From assembly GCA_008923315.1 (NCBI GenBank), contig WBSF01000004.1, forward strand, positions 60,437 through 124,436: DNA of 64,000 bases, in the 5' to 3' direction. This document shows, piece after piece, positions 10,379 through 22,289 of this stretch. Made by a program: the position numbers and the translations under genes. Below the pieces are notes generated by a model. That model had not been told where the DNA came from. It made no database searches and worked only from the letters and a program-made list of their open reading frames with translations. Position 1 is the stretch's first letter. Every line of letters begins with the position of its first letter. Origin of the DNA: Betaproteobacteria bacterium SCN1 (GTDB taxonomy: Bacteria; Pseudomonadota; Gammaproteobacteria; Burkholderiales; Thiobacillaceae).

Positions 10379-11664
10379 CGGACGATCCCGGCAAAGACCC
10401 GGAAATATTCCGGAAAGGTCTTGTTCACGCAGGCCGGATCGTTGATCCGTAGCGGTACGCCGCCCAGCGTGGCCAGCGACAGGCACATCGCCATGCGATG
10501 GTCGTCGTAAGTGTCGATGACGGCGTTGGGCGTGAGCGCGGCCGGCGGGGTGATGCGAATGAAATCAGCCCCCTCCTCCACCATCGCACCGACCTTGCGC
10601 AGCTCGGTCGCCATCGCGGCGATGCGGTCGGTTTCCTTCACCCGCCAGCTGGCGATGTTGGACAACGTCGTGGTGCCGTCGGCGAAGAGCGCGGCCACCG
10701 CCAGCGTCATCGCGGCATCGGGAATATGGTTGCAGTCGAGCGCGATGGCCTTCAACCGTCCGGACGCCGGCGCGCGCGCTTCGATCCAGTTCGGCCCCAT
10801 CGTGATCTGCGCCCCCATCAGGGCCAGCGCGTCGGCAAACCGTACGTCCCCCTGCACGCTCTCGGCCCCGACGCCCTCGACCCGCACCGGCCCGCCACCG
10901 ATGGCACCCGCTGCCAGAAAATACGAAGCGGACGAGGCGTCGCCTTCGACCCAGATCTCGCCGGGGCTGATGTAACGCGCGTCGGCCGGCACGGTGAAAC
11001 GCGTCCAGCCGTCCTGTCCGATCGTCACGCCGAAGCGACGCAGCATGGCAAGCGTGATCCCGATATAAGGCCTGGAAATCAGCTCGCCCTCGATCTCGAT
11101 GTGCGTGGTCTGCTGCAACAGGGGCAGCGCCATCATCAGGCCGGTGAGGAACTGGCTCGACACGTTGCCGCGCACGCGCGTGGTGTCGCCCGCCATCTCG
11201 GCAGGGCGAATATGCAACGGCGGATAGCCGGCCTGACCGAGGTAATCGATTTTCGCGCCCAGCAGACGCAGCGCATCGACCAGGTCGCCGATGGGCCGCT
11301 CGTGCATGCGCGCCACGCCCTTCAACACATAGTCGCCGCCCGACAGCGCACACGCGGCCGTCAGCGAGCGGAAGGCCGTGCCGGCATTGCCGAGAAATAG
11401 TTCGGCCCGCTTGACCGGAAACGCACCGCCGACGCCCGTGATCGCGTAGTCGTCGCTTTCGCCGACGCGCTGCACGCCCGCGCCCAGCGTGAGCAGGGCA
11501 TCGAGCATGACCCGCGTGTCGTCCGAATCGAGCAGCGCGCGCACCTGCGTCGTGCCGCCGGACAGGGCGGCGAGCAGCAGCACGCGGTTGGAAATGCTCT
11601 TGGAACCAGGCAGACGCACGGTGCCATGCGCCTTCCGGACGGCGGAGAGATCAAGAAATTCCAT
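10375..11664 (-). CDS. aroA: 3-phosphoshikimate 1-carboxyvinyltransferase (EPSP synthase)
   Basis: A 429-residue enzyme joining shikimate-3-phosphate and PEP in the shikimate pathway. Signatures are the N-terminal GSKSISNR, the [11 protein letters not shown] motif near residue 90, and RVKETDR near residue 340. The ATG at 11664 shares a base with the tyrA stop (TGATG). The sequence looks like a class I enzyme, the group usually inhibited by glyphosate. Confidence 0.96.
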   Translation of the reverse strand: MEFLDLSAVRKAHGTVRLPGSKSISNRVLLLAALSGGTTQVRALLDSDDTRVMLDALLTLGAGVQRVGESDDYAITGVGGAFPVKRAELFLGNAGTAFRSLTAACALSGGDYVLKGVARMHERPIGDLVDALRLLGAKIDYLGQAGYPPLHIRPAEMAGDTTRVRGNVSSQFLTGLMMALPLLQQTTHIEIEGELISRPYIGITLAMLRRFGVTIGQDGWTRFTVPADARYISPGEIWVEGDASSASYFLAAGAIGGGPVRVEGVGAESVQGDVRFADALALMGAQITMGPNWIEARAPASGRLKAIALDCNHIPDAAMTLAVAALFADGTTTLSNIASWRVKETDRIAAMATELRKVGAMVEEGADFIRITPPAALTPNAVIDTYDDHRMAMCLSLATLGGVPLRINDPACVNKTFPEYFRVFAGIVR

Positions 11665-12530
11665 CAAACGTCCTGCGTCTTCATCCAGTGTTCGCGTGCC
11701 GCACGGGCGCGCGCGAACAGCTTCAACAAGGTCTCGGCGTCCTCCGCGGACACCGCCGCGCGTATGGCCTGCAAGGCTTCCACATAGGCGTCGAGTTCGG
11801 CCAGCACAGCCGTGCGGTTGGCCAGCGCGATGTCGCGCCACATCTCGGGCGAGGAGCCCGCGATGCGGGTGAAATCGCGAAAGCCGCTAGCAGCGAAGCG
11901 GAAGAAGATCTCGCTGTCGGCCCGCTGCGCCAGCTCGTCGACCAGCGCGAACGCCGCCAGATGCGGCAGATGGCTGACGGCCGCGAAGACACGGTCGTGC
12001 AGCGCCGCGTCGAGCGTCTCGACCTGCGCGCCGGCCGCTTCCCACAGCGCACGCACGGTCGCCGTCGCCTCGCCCCGCGTCCCGGCCTGCGGCGTCAGCA
12101 CCACGCGCTTCCCGCGATAGAGATCGGCGCGGGCGGCACCGGGGCCGCTCTGCTCCGAACCGGCGATGGGATGGCCCGGCACGAAATCGGCGAAGCGCGC
12201 GCCCAGCGCAGCATGCGCGGCCGCGACGACGTTGGCCTTGGTGCTGCCGGCATCGGTGACGATGGCGCCGGGCTTGAGATGCGGCGCCAACTGGCGCAGC
12301 ACGGTTTCGGTCTCGCCGACCGGCAGCGCCAGCAGGATGCAGTCCGCCTGCCCGGCCTCCGCCCAGTCGGCAGTCCGGTCGATCAAACCCAGCTCGCGCG
12401 CCACCGTGAGGCGGGCCGGATTGCGGCCGACGCCGAACACCGTGCGCACCGCGCCGGCTTCTTTCAGCGCCAGCGCGAAGGAACCGCCGATGAGGCCGGT
12501 GCCGACGAGCGCCAGGGTATCGACGATCAC
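11664..12530 (-). CDS. tyrA: Prephenate dehydrogenase
   Basis: A 288-residue NAD(P)-dependent enzyme converting prephenate to 4-hydroxyphenylpyruvate for tyrosine synthesis. The Rossmann motif [11 protein letters not shown] opens the protein, and the HPIAGSE segment of the active site is at about 117-123. No chorismate mutase or ACT domain is fused. The GTG at 12530 overlaps the hisC stop (GTGA), which decides the start. A GTG at 12536 is the alternative. Confidence 0.93.
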   Translation of the reverse strand: MIVDTLALVGTGLIGGSFALALKEAGAVRTVFGVGRNPARLTVARELGLIDRTADWAEAGQADCILLALPVGETETVLRQLAPHLKPGAIVTDAGSTKANVVAAAHAALGARFADFVPGHPIAGSEQSGPGAARADLYRGKRVVLTPQAGTRGEATATVRALWEAAGAQVETLDAALHDRVFAAVSHLPHLAAFALVDELAQRADSEIFFRFAASGFRDFTRIAGSSPEMWRDIALANRTAVLAELDAYVEALQAIRAAVSAEDAETLLKLFARARAAREHWMKTQDV

Positions 12531-13621
12531 AGGCACGCTTTCAATGCCTCCAGGAAACGGGCGTTCTGGCCGGCCAGGCCGACCGACACGCGCAGGAACT
12601 CGGGCAGGCCGTAGTTGGCGACCGGGCGCACGATGACGCCCTGTTCCAGCAACACCTGGTTGATGCGCGCGGCATCGCCCACTTTCGCCAGCAGGAAGTT
12701 GCCTTTCGACGGCACGACTTCGACTTTCAGCGCCTTCAGGCCGGCGACCAGCTGCGCCATGCCGGCGCTGTTGAGCGCGTAGCTGCGCAGCAGGAATTCG
12801 ATATCGTCGAGCGCCGCCTCGGCAGCGACGAGCGCCGGCGCGTTGACGTTGAAGGGATGACGCACCCGGTTCAGCAGGTCGATCACGTCGGAATGACCGA
12901 AACCGTAGCCGACGCGCAGGCCGGCCAGCCCATAGGCCTTGGAGAAGGTGCGCACGACCAGCAGGTTCGGGAAACGCTCGATCCAGGCCAGCGTGTCGCC
13001 GCGGTCGTCGGTCGGCAGGTATTCGCCATAGGCCTCGTCGAGCACGACCAGCACCTGCGGCGGCAGTGTTTCGAGAAAGGCCTCGATCTCCGCCCAGGGC
13101 AGGAAGGTGCCGGTGGGGTTGTTGGGATTGGCGATCCACAGCACGCGGGTGTCGTCGCGGATCGCCGCGCGCATCGCGGCGAGGTCGTGGCCGTAGTCCC
13201 GCGCCGGCACGGTAATACCGCTCGCACCCACGGTCTGGGTGGCAATGGGATAGACGGCGAAAGCATGCTGCGAAAACACCGACGAGGTGCCCGGCGCGAG
13301 GAACGCGCGCGCGACCATGTCCAGTACGTCGTTGGAGCCGTTGCCGAGCACGATCTGTTTCGCATCCACGCCGAATTTCGCCGCGAGCTTCGCCTTCAGT
13401 GCAAAGCCGGCACCGTCCGGGTACAGCGCCATGTCGTGCAGCGCGTCCTGCGCCGCGGCCAGCGCGCGCGGGCTGGGTCCGAGCGGGTTTTCGTTCGAGG
13501 CAAGCTTGACGATGTCCGCTTCGGCGAGACCGAGTTCGCGCGCCAGCTCGGAAATCGGCTTGCCGGGCAGATAGGGCGCAATGGCGCGCACCCAGGGCGG
13601 GGACAGGTCGCAGCAGGCCAT
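12527..13621 (-). CDS. hisC: Histidinol-phosphate / aromatic aminotransferase
   Basis: A 364-residue PLP aminotransferase of fold type I. It has the LASNENPLGPSP substrate motif near residue 38 and the PLP lysine in SKAYGLAGLR near residue 230. It sits between pheA and tyrA, so its main job here is probably transamination of phenylpyruvate/4-hydroxyphenylpyruvate or prephenate rather than histidine synthesis. That is inferred from context. Its ATG shares a base with the pheA stop. Confidence 0.92.
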   Translation of the reverse strand: MACCDLSPPWVRAIAPYLPGKPISELARELGLAEADIVKLASNENPLGPSPRALAAAQDALHDMALYPDGAGFALKAKLAAKFGVDAKQIVLGNGSNDVLDMVARAFLAPGTSSVFSQHAFAVYPIATQTVGASGITVPARDYGHDLAAMRAAIRDDTRVLWIANPNNPTGTFLPWAEIEAFLETLPPQVLVVLDEAYGEYLPTDDRGDTLAWIERFPNLLVVRTFSKAYGLAGLRVGYGFGHSDVIDLLNRVRHPFNVNAPALVAAEAALDDIEFLLRSYALNSAGMAQLVAGLKALKVEVVPSKGNFLLAKVGDAARINQVLLEQGVIVRPVANYGLPEFLRVSVGLAGQNARFLEALKACL

Positions 13622-14688
13622 TACGACGCGGCGGGGTAGGAGCCGAGGATCTTGAGGAAGGCCGCGCGCGACTCGATCTCGGTCAGCGCAGCCGACAGGG
13701 CGGCGTCCCGGCGATGACCCTCACAGACGACGAAGAAAATGTATTCCCAACTGCCCGAGCGCGCCGGACGCGATTCGAGCCGGCTCATGGAAATGCCGGC
13801 GTCGGCCAGCGGCTGCAGCAGCTTGACCACGGCGCCCGGCTGGTTCTTCGCGCCCACGACGAGCGAGGTCTTGTCGCGGCCGGACGGCTGCGCATCGGCC
13901 TTGCCCAGCACGAGAAAACGGGTGGTGTTGTGCGCCTCGTCCTCGACGTGCGCCTCCACGACGGTCAGGCCATAGAGCGCGGCGGCGGCGTCCGATCCCA
14001 GCGTGGCGGCATCGGGTTCCTGCGCGGCGCGGCGCGCGCCATCGGCGTTGCTCACGACGGCCACGCGCTCGGCACGCGGCAGGTGCTTGGCCAGCCACTG
14101 CTGGCACTGCGCCAGCGATTGCGCATGCCCGTAGACGCGCACGATGCCCTCGCGCCCCGGCGTCTTGCGCATCAGCGTCTGATGAATGGGCAGCATGACT
14201 TCGCCGCAGATACGCAGCGAACTGCCGACGACGAGATCGAGCGTGCGGCCGACGGCGCCTTCGATGGAATTCTCGACCGGCACCACCGCGAAGTCCGCGC
14301 GCCCCGCCTCCACGGCCTGGAAGCAGGCGTCGATGTCGGCTTCGGCCAGGGGCTCGACGTCCTGGCCGAACTGCTTGGTGACCGCCTGCTGGCTGAAGGT
14401 CCCGGCGGGGCCGAGATAGGCCACGCGCGTGGTTTCCTCCAGCGCGCGGCAGGCCGACATGATTTCGCGGATCAGGCGTTCGACGGTGTCGCCGGACAAC
14501 GGCCCCGGATTGGTCTCGCGCAGCCGGCGCACGATCTGCGCCTCGCGCTCGGGCCGGTAGATCTTTTCGCCCTTCTTGGTGCGGCCGACTTCCTGCGCGA
14601 TGGCGGCGCGTTCCGACAGCAGCTTCAGCAGCGTGTCGTCAATGGCGTCGATGCGCGCACGCAGCGCCTGGAGCGCGTCGTCCATCAT
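13621..14688 (-). CDS. pheA: Bifunctional chorismate mutase / prephenate dehydratase (P-protein)
   Basis: A 355-residue phenylalanine-pathway enzyme. Residues 1-90 are an AroQ-type chorismate mutase (LRARIDAIDDTLLKLLSER). About 95-270 is prephenate dehydratase with YLGPAGTFSQ and the catalytic TTRF motif. The C-terminal ACT domain (ESRPARSGSWEYIFFV) is the usual site of phenylalanine feedback. The ATG overlaps the end of the upstream dehydrogenase gene. Confidence 0.96.
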   Translation of the reverse strand: MMDDALQALRARIDAIDDTLLKLLSERAAIAQEVGRTKKGEKIYRPEREAQIVRRLRETNPGPLSGDTVERLIREIMSACRALEETTRVAYLGPAGTFSQQAVTKQFGQDVEPLAEADIDACFQAVEAGRADFAVVPVENSIEGAVGRTLDLVVGSSLRICGEVMLPIHQTLMRKTPGREGIVRVYGHAQSLAQCQQWLAKHLPRAERVAVVSNADGARRAAQEPDAATLGSDAAAALYGLTVVEAHVEDEAHNTTRFLVLGKADAQPSGRDKTSLVVGAKNQPGAVVKLLQPLADAGISMSRLESRPARSGSWEYIFFVVCEGHRRDAALSAALTEIESRAAFLKILGSYPAAS

Positions 14689-15860
14689 GCAGGCAGATAA
14701 CGTACGGCGAGCACGCCGTCGATGGCGGCAAGCTGCGCGATCACCGGATCGGCCACCGCGCTGTCCACGTCGACCAGCGTGTACGCCATGTCGCCCTTGG
14801 ACTTGTTCACCATGTTGTGGATGTTGAGCCCGGCCGCCGCGAGCGCCGCCGAGATCTGCCCCACCATGTTGGGCACGTTCGCATTGGCGATGCCGATGCG
14901 GAAACCGGACTCGCGCCCCATGGCGACGTTGGGGAAATTCACCGAATTGAGGATATTGCCGTTCTCCAGATAGTCGGCGAGCTGCTCGGCGACCATGACG
15001 GCGCAGTTCTCCTCGGCCTCCTCGGTGCTCGCGCCCAGGTGCGGCAAGGCAACGACCCTGGCGTGGCCCTTCAGGGCATTCGCCGGGAAGTCGCAGATGT
15101 AGGCGTGCAGCTTGTTGGCATCGAGCGCTTCGATCACGGCCGCGTTGTCGACCACGCCTTCGCGTGCGAAATTGAGCAGCACCGCATTGGATCGCATCGC
15201 ACTGATACGCTGCGCGTTGATGAGGTTGCGCGTGGCCTCGGCCAGCGGCACGTGCAGGCTGACGAAATCGGCCTGGCGCAGCACGTCTTCCACGTTCTCC
15301 GCCCGCTTGACCTGCGAAGGCAGGCGCCAGGCGGCATCGACCGTGATGGCCGGATCGTAGCCCACCACCTGCATGCCGAGCCGGATCGCCGCTTCGGCGA
15401 CATGCGAACCGATCGCGCCCAGGCCGATCACGCCCAGCGTGCGGCCCGGCAGTTCCATGCCGGCAAACTGCTTCTTGCCGGCTTCGGTCGCCTTGTGCAT
15501 TTCCTCGTCGGTGCCGGCCAGGCCCTCGACGAATTTCAGCGCGCCAACCAGATTGCGCGCGCCCATCAGCATGCCGGCGATCACCAGTTCCTTGACCGCA
15601 TTCGCGTTGGCGCCGGGCGCATTGAAGACCGGCACGCCTCGATCGGACAGTTTCTTCACCGGGATGTTGTTGGTGCCGGCACCGGCACGGCCGATGGCCC
15701 TGACCGAAACCGGGATGTCCATGCCGTGCATGTCGGCCGAGCGCACCAGGATCGCGTCCGGATCGGCGACGTCGCCGCCGACCACATACTGTTGCGGCAG
15801 GCGCGCCAGCCCGCGCGCGGAAATGGCGTTGAGCGTGCGAATCTTGCGCGCGTCAGCCAT
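14685..15860 (-). CDS. serA: D-3-phosphoglycerate dehydrogenase with ACT domain
   Basis: A 391-residue D-2-hydroxyacid dehydrogenase for the first step of serine synthesis. It has the Rossmann motif [13 protein letters not shown] (near 145), the catalytic His in LPHLGAST (near 275), and a C-terminal ACT domain ([20 protein letters not shown]) that would bind serine. It overlaps serC by 8 bases and runs into pheA. The pairing with serC supports SerA over other family members. Confidence 0.94.
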   Translation of the reverse strand: MADARKIRTLNAISARGLARLPQQYVVGGDVADPDAILVRSADMHGMDIPVSVRAIGRAGAGTNNIPVKKLSDRGVPVFNAPGANANAVKELVIAGMLMGARNLVGALKFVEGLAGTDEEMHKATEAGKKQFAGMELPGRTLGVIGLGAIGSHVAEAAIRLGMQVVGYDPAITVDAAWRLPSQVKRAENVEDVLRQADFVSLHVPLAEATRNLINAQRISAMRSNAVLLNFAREGVVDNAAVIEALDANKLHAYICDFPANALKGHARVVALPHLGASTEEAEENCAVMVAEQLADYLENGNILNSVNFPNVAMGRESGFRIGIANANVPNMVGQISAALAAAGLNIHNMVNKSKGDMAYTLVDVDSAVADPVIAQLAAIDGVLAVRYLPA

Positions 15861-16932
15861 GGCTCTTCTCGAAGTCGCTCATGTAATCGACCAGCGCACG
15901 CACGCCTTCGACCGGCATCGCGTTGTAGATCGAGGCGCGCATGCCGCCGACCGAGCGGTGGCCTTTCAGTTGCAGCAGACCGCGTTCCTTGGCGCCTTTC
16001 AGGAAGGCCTCGTCGAGCGCGGCGTCCTTGAGCGTGAAGGGCACGTTCATCAGCGAGCGGTTATCCACGGCCACCGGCGAATCGTAGAAACCGGTGCCGT
16101 CCAGCTTGGCATAGAGCAGTCCGGCCTTCTCGCGGTTGGTCTTCTCCATCGCCACGAGGCCGCCGTTGCTCTTGAGCCACTTGAACACCAGGCCCGCGGT
16201 ATACATGGCGAAAGTGGGCGGCGTGTTGTACATGGATTCGTTGTCGGCGTGCGTCTTGTAGTCGAACATGGTCGGCGTGCCCTTCAGCGTTTCGCCGATC
16301 AGGTCCTCGCGCACGATCACGATCGTCAGGCCGGCTGGGCCGATGTTCTTCTGCGCGCCGGCATAGATCAGGCCGAACTTGCTTACATCCATCGGACGCG
16401 ACAGGATGGTCGAGGACATGTCGGCGACCAGCGGCACGCTGCCGGTGTCCGGCGTCCAGAAGATTTCCACCCCGCCGATGGTCTCGTTGGGCGTGTAGTG
16501 CACGTAGGCGGCGTTGGGGTCGAGTTTCCACGCATTCTGTGCCGGCGCGTAGCTGAAGTTTTTGTCTTCGCTCGACGCCACCACGTTCACTGCGCCGAAT
16601 TTCTTCGCTTCCTTGATCGCCTTCTTCGACCACTCGCCGGTGTTCAGATAATCCGCGCTCGCCTTGCCGCGCAGCAGGTTCATCGGAACCATGGCGAACT
16701 GGGCGGATGCCCCGCCCTGCAGGAACAGCACTTTGTAGTTGGCGGGGATGCCCATCACCTCGCGCAGATCGGCTTCGGCCTCGGCGGCGATGCCCATGAA
16801 TTCCTTGCCCCGATGGCTCATTTCCATCACCGACATGCCGGAGCCGTGCCAGTCGACCATCTCGGCCTGCACCTGCTGCAGCACGGCTTTCGGAAGTACG
16901 GCGGGGCCGGCGCTGAAGTTGTAGATCGTCAC
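15853..16932 (-). CDS. serC: Phosphoserine aminotransferase
   Basis: A 359-residue PLP enzyme for the second step of serine synthesis, which can also serve pyridoxine synthesis. It opens with [11 protein letters not shown] and has the PLP lysine in [10 protein letters not shown] near residue 196. Length is standard. It follows gyrA by 14 bases and overlaps serA, so all are probably co-transcribed. Confidence 0.96.
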   Translation of the reverse strand: MTIYNFSAGPAVLPKAVLQQVQAEMVDWHGSGMSVMEMSHRGKEFMGIAAEAEADLREVMGIPANYKVLFLQGGASAQFAMVPMNLLRGKASADYLNTGEWSKKAIKEAKKFGAVNVVASSEDKNFSYAPAQNAWKLDPNAAYVHYTPNETIGGVEIFWTPDTGSVPLVADMSSTILSRPMDVSKFGLIYAGAQKNIGPAGLTIVIVREDLIGETLKGTPTMFDYKTHADNESMYNTPPTFAMYTAGLVFKWLKSNGGLVAMEKTNREKAGLLYAKLDGTGFYDSPVAVDNRSLMNVPFTLKDAALDEAFLKGAKERGLLQLKGHRSVGGMRASIYNAMPVEGVRALVDYMSDFEKSHG

Positions 16933-16946
16933 TGCAGTTCTCCCTT

Positions 16947-19496
16947 TTACTCGGCGTCGTTATCGGTTTCGGCCACGTTTTCCAGGCTGATGAGTTTCTC
17001 GCCCTTGTCCAGGTTGATCAGCGTCACGCCCTGGGTCGCGCGGCTCATGGCGCGGATTTCCTTCACCCGGGTGCGGATCAGCACGCCGCCGGTCGTGATC
17101 AGCATGATTTCGTCGTCTGCCTTCACCAGGGTCGCGGCGACGACCTTGCCGTTGCGCTCGCTGGTCTGGATCGCGATCATCCCCTGCGTGGCACGCGCGT
17201 GGCGCGTGTACTCGGCGATCGGCGTGCGTTTGCCGAAGCCGTTCTCGGTCGCGGTCAGCACGAAATCGTTTTCGTCTTCGGCCACCAGGAGCGAGATCAG
17301 CTTGCCGCCCTTGGCGAGCTTCATGCCGATGACGCCGCGCGCGGTGCGGCCCATCGGGCGGACGTCGTTCTCATCGAAACGCACCGCCTTGCCGGCGTCG
17401 GAGAACAGCATCACGTCGTGGCGGCCGTCGGTGATCGAGGCGCCGATGAGAAAATCGCCATCATCCAGCCCCACGGCGATGATGCCGGCGGTGCGCGGAC
17501 GCGAGAATTCGGAGAGCGGGGTTTTCTTGACGATGCCGTTGCTGGTCGCCATGAATACGTAGTGCTCGTCGTCGAAGGTCTTCACCGGCAGCAGCGCGTT
17601 GATCTTCTCGCCCTCTTCCAGCGGCAGCAGGTTGACGATGGGCTTGCCGCGGGCGGCGCGGCCGCCCGCCGGCACGTTGTAGACCTTGAGCCAGTACAGC
17701 CGCCCGCGGTTGGAGAAGCAGAGGATGTAGTCGTGCGTGTTGGCGATGAACATCTTCTCGATGAAGTCTTCATCCTTGGTGCCCGCTGCCTGCTTGCCGC
17801 GCCCGCCGCGTTTCTGTGCGCGATAGTCGTCCATCGGCTGCGACTTCATGTAGCCGCCGTGTGACAGCGTGACGACCATCTCCTCCGGCTTGATCAGGTC
17901 TTCCATCGACATGTCCTGCGCGTTCTCGACGATGGCCGAACGGCGTTTGTCGCCGAACTGGTCGCTGATCTGGGTCAGTTCCTCGCGAATGATCTGGGTG
18001 ATGCGTGCCGGATTGGCCAGGATGTCGAGCAGATCGGCGATCTTGTCCATGATCTCGCGGTATTCGGCGAGAATCTTGTCGGATTCGAGGTTGGTCAGGC
18101 GCTGCAGCTGCATTTCGAGGATGCGCTGCGCCTGGATCTCGGACAGCCGATAGCCGTCGGCATGCAGCCCGAACTCGGGGCCGACATTGACCGGCCGCGA
18201 ATACTCCGGGTCGATGCGCGCCAGCATTTCCTCGACCATGGCCGACTTCCAGGCCTTCGCGAGCAGGCGCTCCTTGGCGATCGCAGGCGTTTCGGACGAC
18301 TTGATCAGTTCGACGATCTCGTCGACGTTGGCCAGCGCCACCGCCAGGCCTTCGAGGATGTGGCCGCGTTCGCGCGCTTTCCTGAGGTCGAACACGGTGC
18401 GCCGCGTGACGACCTCGCGCCGGTGACGCAGGAAGGCGTCGAGCATTTCCTTCAGGTTGAGCAGACGCGGCTGCCCGTCGATCAGCGCCACCATGTTCAT
18501 GCCGAAGGTGTCCTGCATCTGCGTCTGCTTGTACAGATTGTTCAGGATGACGTCGGCGTTTTCGCCGCGTTTCAGCTCGATATAGACGCGCATGCCCGAT
18601 TTGTCGGACTCGTCGCGCAGGTCCGAAATACCGTCGATCTGCTTCTCGCGCACCAGCTCGCCGATCTTGATCAGCAGGTTGGCCTTGTTCACCTGGTACG
18701 GCAGTTCGTCGATGATGATGGCCTGCTTGCCGCCGCCCTTGTCGAGGTCTTCGACGTGGCAGGTGGCGCGCATCACCACGCGGCCGCGGCCGGTACGGTA
18801 GCCGTCGCGCACGCCGGAGAGGCCGTAGATGATGCCGGCAGTCGGAAAATCGGGCGCCTTGACGATGGCGATGAGCGATTCGATGTCGGTTTCGGGAGCG
18901 TCCAGCAGCGCGGTCAGCGCCGTGCAGATGTCGGTAAGGTTGTGCGGCGGAATATTGGTCGCCATGCCCACCGCGATACCGGACGAGCCGTTGATCAGCA
19001 GGTTGGGAATCTTGGTCGGCAGCACCAGCGGTTCCTGCTCGGAGCCGTCGTAGTTGGGCCCGAAATCGACCGTTTCCTTGTCCAGATCGGCCAGCAGTTC
19101 GTGCGCGATCTTCGACATCCGCACTTCGGTGTAGCGCATGGCCGCCGCGTTGTCGCCGTCCACCGAACCGAAGTTGCCCTGGCCGTCGATCAGCGGATAG
19201 CGCAGCGAGAAGTCCTGCGCCATGCGCACCATCGTGTCGTAGACCGCCGTATCGCCGTGCGGGTGGTATTTACCGATGACGTCGCCGACCACACGGGCCG
19301 ATTTCTTGTAGGCCTTGTTCCAGTCGTTGCCCAGCTCGTTCATTGCGTACAGCACGCGGCGATGCACGGGCTTCAAGCCATCGCGCACATCCGGCAGCGC
19401 CCGCCCCACGATCACGCTCATGGCGTAATCGAGATAAGAGCGCCTCATCTCCTCCTCGAGGCTGACCGGAAGGGTTTCCTTGGCAAACTGTTCCAT
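16947..19496 (-). CDS. gyrA: DNA gyrase subunit A
   Basis: An 849-residue type IIA topoisomerase subunit that breaks and rejoins DNA. The catalytic tyrosine lies in [11 protein letters not shown] near residue 122, and the GyrA box is QKRGGRGK near residue 560, before the six-bladed C-terminal wrapping domain. In the quinolone region the sequence is HGDTAVYD: threonine replaces the E. coli Ser83, as in Pseudomonas wild type, and Asp87 is kept. The C-terminus is acidic. Confidence 0.97.
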   Translation of the reverse strand: MEQFAKETLPVSLEEEMRRSYLDYAMSVIVGRALPDVRDGLKPVHRRVLYAMNELGNDWNKAYKKSARVVGDVIGKYHPHGDTAVYDTMVRMAQDFSLRYPLIDGQGNFGSVDGDNAAAMRYTEVRMSKIAHELLADLDKETVDFGPNYDGSEQEPLVLPTKIPNLLINGSSGIAVGMATNIPPHNLTDICTALTALLDAPETDIESLIAIVKAPDFPTAGIIYGLSGVRDGYRTGRGRVVMRATCHVEDLDKGGGKQAIIIDELPYQVNKANLLIKIGELVREKQIDGISDLRDESDKSGMRVYIELKRGENADVILNNLYKQTQMQDTFGMNMVALIDGQPRLLNLKEMLDAFLRHRREVVTRRTVFDLRKARERGHILEGLAVALANVDEIVELIKSSETPAIAKERLLAKAWKSAMVEEMLARIDPEYSRPVNVGPEFGLHADGYRLSEIQAQRILEMQLQRLTNLESDKILAEYREIMDKIADLLDILANPARITQIIREELTQISDQFGDKRRSAIVENAQDMSMEDLIKPEEMVVTLSHGGYMKSQPMDDYRAQKRGGRGKQAAGTKDEDFIEKMFIANTHDYILCFSNRGRLYWLKVYNVPAGGRAARGKPIVNLLPLEEGEKINALLPVKTFDDEHYVFMATSNGIVKKTPLSEFSRPRTAGIIAVGLDDGDFLIGASITDGRHDVMLFSDAGKAVRFDENDVRPMGRTARGVIGMKLAKGGKLISLLVAEDENDFVLTATENGFGKRTPIAEYTRHARATQGMIAIQTSERNGKVVAATLVKADDEIMLITTGGVLIRTRVKEIRAMSRATQGVTLINLDKGEKLISLENVAETDNDAE

Positions 19497-19598
19497 GACC
19501 GGCGATTTTTGTTGGCTTGAAAGCCCGCGATTCTAACATGGCCGACCGCCCCGCCAGCCTTTGCCAAACGCCTGCCAAACGGCGAGAATCCCGCCACC

Positions 19599-20912
19599 AT
19601 GCCCGCCTCCGCCGATCTTCTGCTGCTGCCGCAATGGCTCGTGCCCGTCGAACCCGGCGGCTGGCTCGCCGACCACGCCGTGGCGGTGCAGGACGGGACG
19701 ATCCTCGACGTGCTGCCGGCCGATATCGCCCGCGCGCGCTACCGCCCGGCGCGCGTACTGGATCTGCCCGGCCATGCGCTGATGCCGGGCCTGGTCAACC
19801 TGCACTGCCACGCCGCCATGAGCCTGATGCGCGGTTTTGCCGATGATCTGCCCTTGATGCCTTGGCTCAACGCGCATATCTGGCCGGCCGAGAAACGCCA
19901 TGTCTCGGAAGCCTTCGTGCGCGACGGCAGCCTGATCGCCGCCGCCGAGATGCTCGCGGGGGGCGTCACCACCGTGAACGACATGTACTTTTTCCCCGGC
20001 GCGGCAGCCGAGGCCTTCCTGCAGGCCGGCCTGCGTGCCGCGCTCGGCATGATCGTGCTGGACTTTCCATCGGCCTACGCCGTCGATGCCGACGACTATC
20101 TGGCAAAAGGGCTGACCCTGCGCGACCGGCTGAAGGACGAGACGCTGCTGTCTTTCGCTTTTGCCCCGCATGCCCCCTACACCCTGTCCGACGCCACTTT
20201 CGCCCGCATCGGCACCCTGGCCGAACAGCTCGGCGTGCCCATCCACACCCATCTGCACGAAACCGAAGACGAAATCCGGGACAGCCTCAAACAGCACGGC
20301 GTCCGTCCGCTGGAGCGGCTGGCGCGGCTGGGCCTGCTCGGCCCCCATTTCATCGGCGTACATGCCGTGCACCTGAACGAAGCCGAAATCGGCACGCTGG
20401 CCACCCACGGCTGCCACGTCGCACACTGCCCCTCGTCCAACCTCAAGCTCGCCTCCGGCATCGCGCCCGTTGCCGCGCTGCTCGAAGCGGGGGTCAATCT
20501 CGGCTTCGGAAGCGACGGCGCCGCCAGCAACAACCGGCTCGACGTCTTCGCCGAAATGCGGCTGGCCGCGCTGCTGGCCAAGGGCGCCAGCGGCAATGCC
20601 GCCGCCCTGCCCGCCGCAGCCGCATTGAAAGCCGCCACGCTGGATGCCGCCCGCGCACTCAATCTGGACGACCGCATCGGCAGCATCGCACCGGGCAAGC
20701 GCGCCGACCTCGTCGCCGTGGATCTTTCCGGCCCTGCCTGCCAGCCCGTGTTCGATCCCGTGTCGCAGCTGGTCTACGCCGCCGGCCGCGAACACGTCAC
20801 CCATGTCTGGGTGGACGGCGTAGCGAAACTCGACAACCGCCGCCCGGTCGGCCTCGACCCCGACGACCTCGCCGCCCGCGCCCGTTACTGGCGCGACAAG
20901 CTGAAAGGATGA
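19599..20912 (+). CDS. mtaD: TRZ/ATZ family hydrolase, likely methylthioadenosine/S-adenosylhomocysteine deaminase
   Basis: A 437-residue amidohydrolase. Metal-binding signatures are visible: HCHAAMS near residue 67, HTHLHET near 215, the HxxHLNE segment and GSDGAASNN near 310. The family removes the amino group from MTA or SAH, and the exact substrate is inferred. It is divergent from gyrA and directly upstream of ubiG. In betaproteobacteria this mtaD-ubiG-gph order recurs, which fits SAH recycling beside a methyltransferase. Confidence 0.88.
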   Translation: MPASADLLLLPQWLVPVEPGGWLADHAVAVQDGTILDVLPADIARARYRPARVLDLPGHALMPGLVNLHCHAAMSLMRGFADDLPLMPWLNAHIWPAEKRHVSEAFVRDGSLIAAAEMLAGGVTTVNDMYFFPGAAAEAFLQAGLRAALGMIVLDFPSAYAVDADDYLAKGLTLRDRLKDETLLSFAFAPHAPYTLSDATFARIGTLAEQLGVPIHTHLHETEDEIRDSLKQHGVRPLERLARLGLLGPHFIGVHAVHLNEAEIGTLATHGCHVAHCPSSNLKLASGIAPVAALLEAGVNLGFGSDGAASNNRLDVFAEMRLAALLAKGASGNAAALPAAAALKAATLDAARALNLDDRIGSIAPGKRADLVAVDLSGPACQPVFDPVSQLVYAAGREHVTHVWVDGVAKLDNRRPVGLDPDDLAARARYWRDKLKG

Positions 20913-20916
20913 CGCC

Positions 20917-21618
20917 ATGAGCAATGTAGACGCTGCCGAAATCGCCAAATTCTCCGAACTCGCCCACCGCTGGTGGGACCCGAATTCCGAGTTCCGGCCG
21001 CTGCACGAGATCAATCCGCTGCGCCTGAAATGGATCGACCGGCAGGCGCCGCTCGCCGGCAAGAAAGTGCTCGACGTCGGCTGCGGCGGCGGCATCCTGG
21101 CCGAGGCCATGGCCGGCGCCGGTGCCCAGGTCACCGGCATCGACCTCTCCGAAAAAGCCCTCAAGGTCGCCCAGCTGCATTTGTACGAATCCGGCCACAG
21201 CGTGGACTACCGGCTCGTATCGGCGGAAGACTTTGCGGCGCGGCACACCGGCGAATTCGACGTCGTCACCTGCATGGAAATGCTCGAGCACGTGCCGGAC
21301 CCGGCCTCGGTCGTCACGGCTTGCGCAAAGCTGGTCAAGCCCGGCGGCTGGGTGTTCTTCTCCACGCTGAACCGCAACGCCAAGAGCTATCTCTTCGCCA
21401 TCGTCGGCGCCGAGTACATCCTCAAGCTGCTGCCACGCGGCACGCACGACTACGCCAGGTTCATCCAGCCCGCCGAACTTGCCCGCATGACGCGCGAGGC
21501 CGGGCTCGACACCCGGCAGCTCATCGGCATGACCTACAACCCGCTGACGAAAATCTACAGGCTGGAAGCCGATACCGACGTGAACTACCTGCTGGCCACG
21601 CGCCGCGACGAAAACTGA
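20917..21618 (+). CDS. ubiG: Ubiquinone O-methyltransferase UbiG
   Basis: A 233-residue SAM-dependent methyltransferase that performs both O-methylations in ubiquinone synthesis. The SAM motif is [12 protein letters not shown] near residue 50, and family-typical [18 protein letters not shown] stands near the N-terminus. It starts four bases after the mtaD stop and is followed one base later by gph, so the three genes form an operon. Confidence 0.96.
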   Translation: MSNVDAAEIAKFSELAHRWWDPNSEFRPLHEINPLRLKWIDRQAPLAGKKVLDVGCGGGILAEAMAGAGAQVTGIDLSEKALKVAQLHLYESGHSVDYRLVSAEDFAARHTGEFDVVTCMEMLEHVPDPASVVTACAKLVKPGGWVFFSTLNRNAKSYLFAIVGAEYILKLLPRGTHDYARFIQPAELARMTREAGLDTRQLIGMTYNPLTKIYRLEADTDVNYLLATRRDEN

Positions 21619-21619
21619 C

Positions 21620-22285
21620 ATGGCAACGCTTGCCGGCATCCGCGCCGTCCTGTTCGACCTCGACGGCACCCTGATCGACACCGCGCCCGATCTCGGCCAC
21701 GCGCTCAACCTGCAGCGCGGCCGTCACGGCCTCGCGCCGCTGGCCGACGCCGTGATCCGCCCGCAGGCCTCGCACGGCGCGCGCGGCCTGCTCGGCCTCG
21801 GCTTCGGTATCGAACCGGACGACGCGAAGTTTCCCGCCATGCGCGAGGAATTGCTCGAACTCTACGCCGCCAACCTGTGCCGGCTTTCCCGTCCCTTCCC
21901 CGGCATCCTTGAGCTGCTCGACGCCATCGAAGCACGCGATCTGAAATGGGGCGTCGTCACCAACAAGCCCGCCCGCTTCACCGAACCGCTGCTGTCCCTG
22001 CTCGATCTGGCCGAGCGCGCCGCCTGCATCGTCTCCGGCGACACCTGCCCGCAACCCAAGCCGCACCCCGCGCCCATGCTTGCCGCCGCCGAACTGTGCG
22101 ATGCCGAACCCGCCACCTGCCTGTACCTTGGCGACGCCGAACGCGACATCCAGGCCGCCCAGGCCGCCGGCATGCCCGCACTCGTCGCCGCCTGGGGCTA
22201 TCTCGACGCGGACGACCAGCCGCACGCCTGGGGGGCGCACGCTGAAATCCGCCACCCGACCGACACACTCGCCTACCTGGACTGA
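21620..22285 (+). CDS. gph: Phosphoglycolate phosphatase, HAD family
   Basis: A 221-residue HAD phosphatase with motif I DLDGTLIDT at residues 14-22, motif II TNK near 114 and motif IV GDAERD near 168. Genes next to ubiG in this position are usually called gph, which clears 2-phosphoglycolate. An N-acetylmuramate-6-phosphate phosphatase (MupP) role is also known for close relatives, so the substrate is uncertain. Confidence 0.88.
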   Translation: MATLAGIRAVLFDLDGTLIDTAPDLGHALNLQRGRHGLAPLADAVIRPQASHGARGLLGLGFGIEPDDAKFPAMREELLELYAANLCRLSRPFPGILELLDAIEARDLKWGVVTNKPARFTEPLLSLLDLAERAACIVSGDTCPQPKPHPAPMLAAAELCDAEPATCLYLGDAERDIQAAQAAGMPALVAAWGYLDADDQPHAWGAHAEIRHPTDTLAYLD

Positions 22286-22289
22286 AACC

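Noticed and set aside
19083..19270. Quinolone-resistance mutation in gyrA
   Set aside because: Thr at the Ser83 position is a natural residue in other bacteria, and Asp87 is intact.
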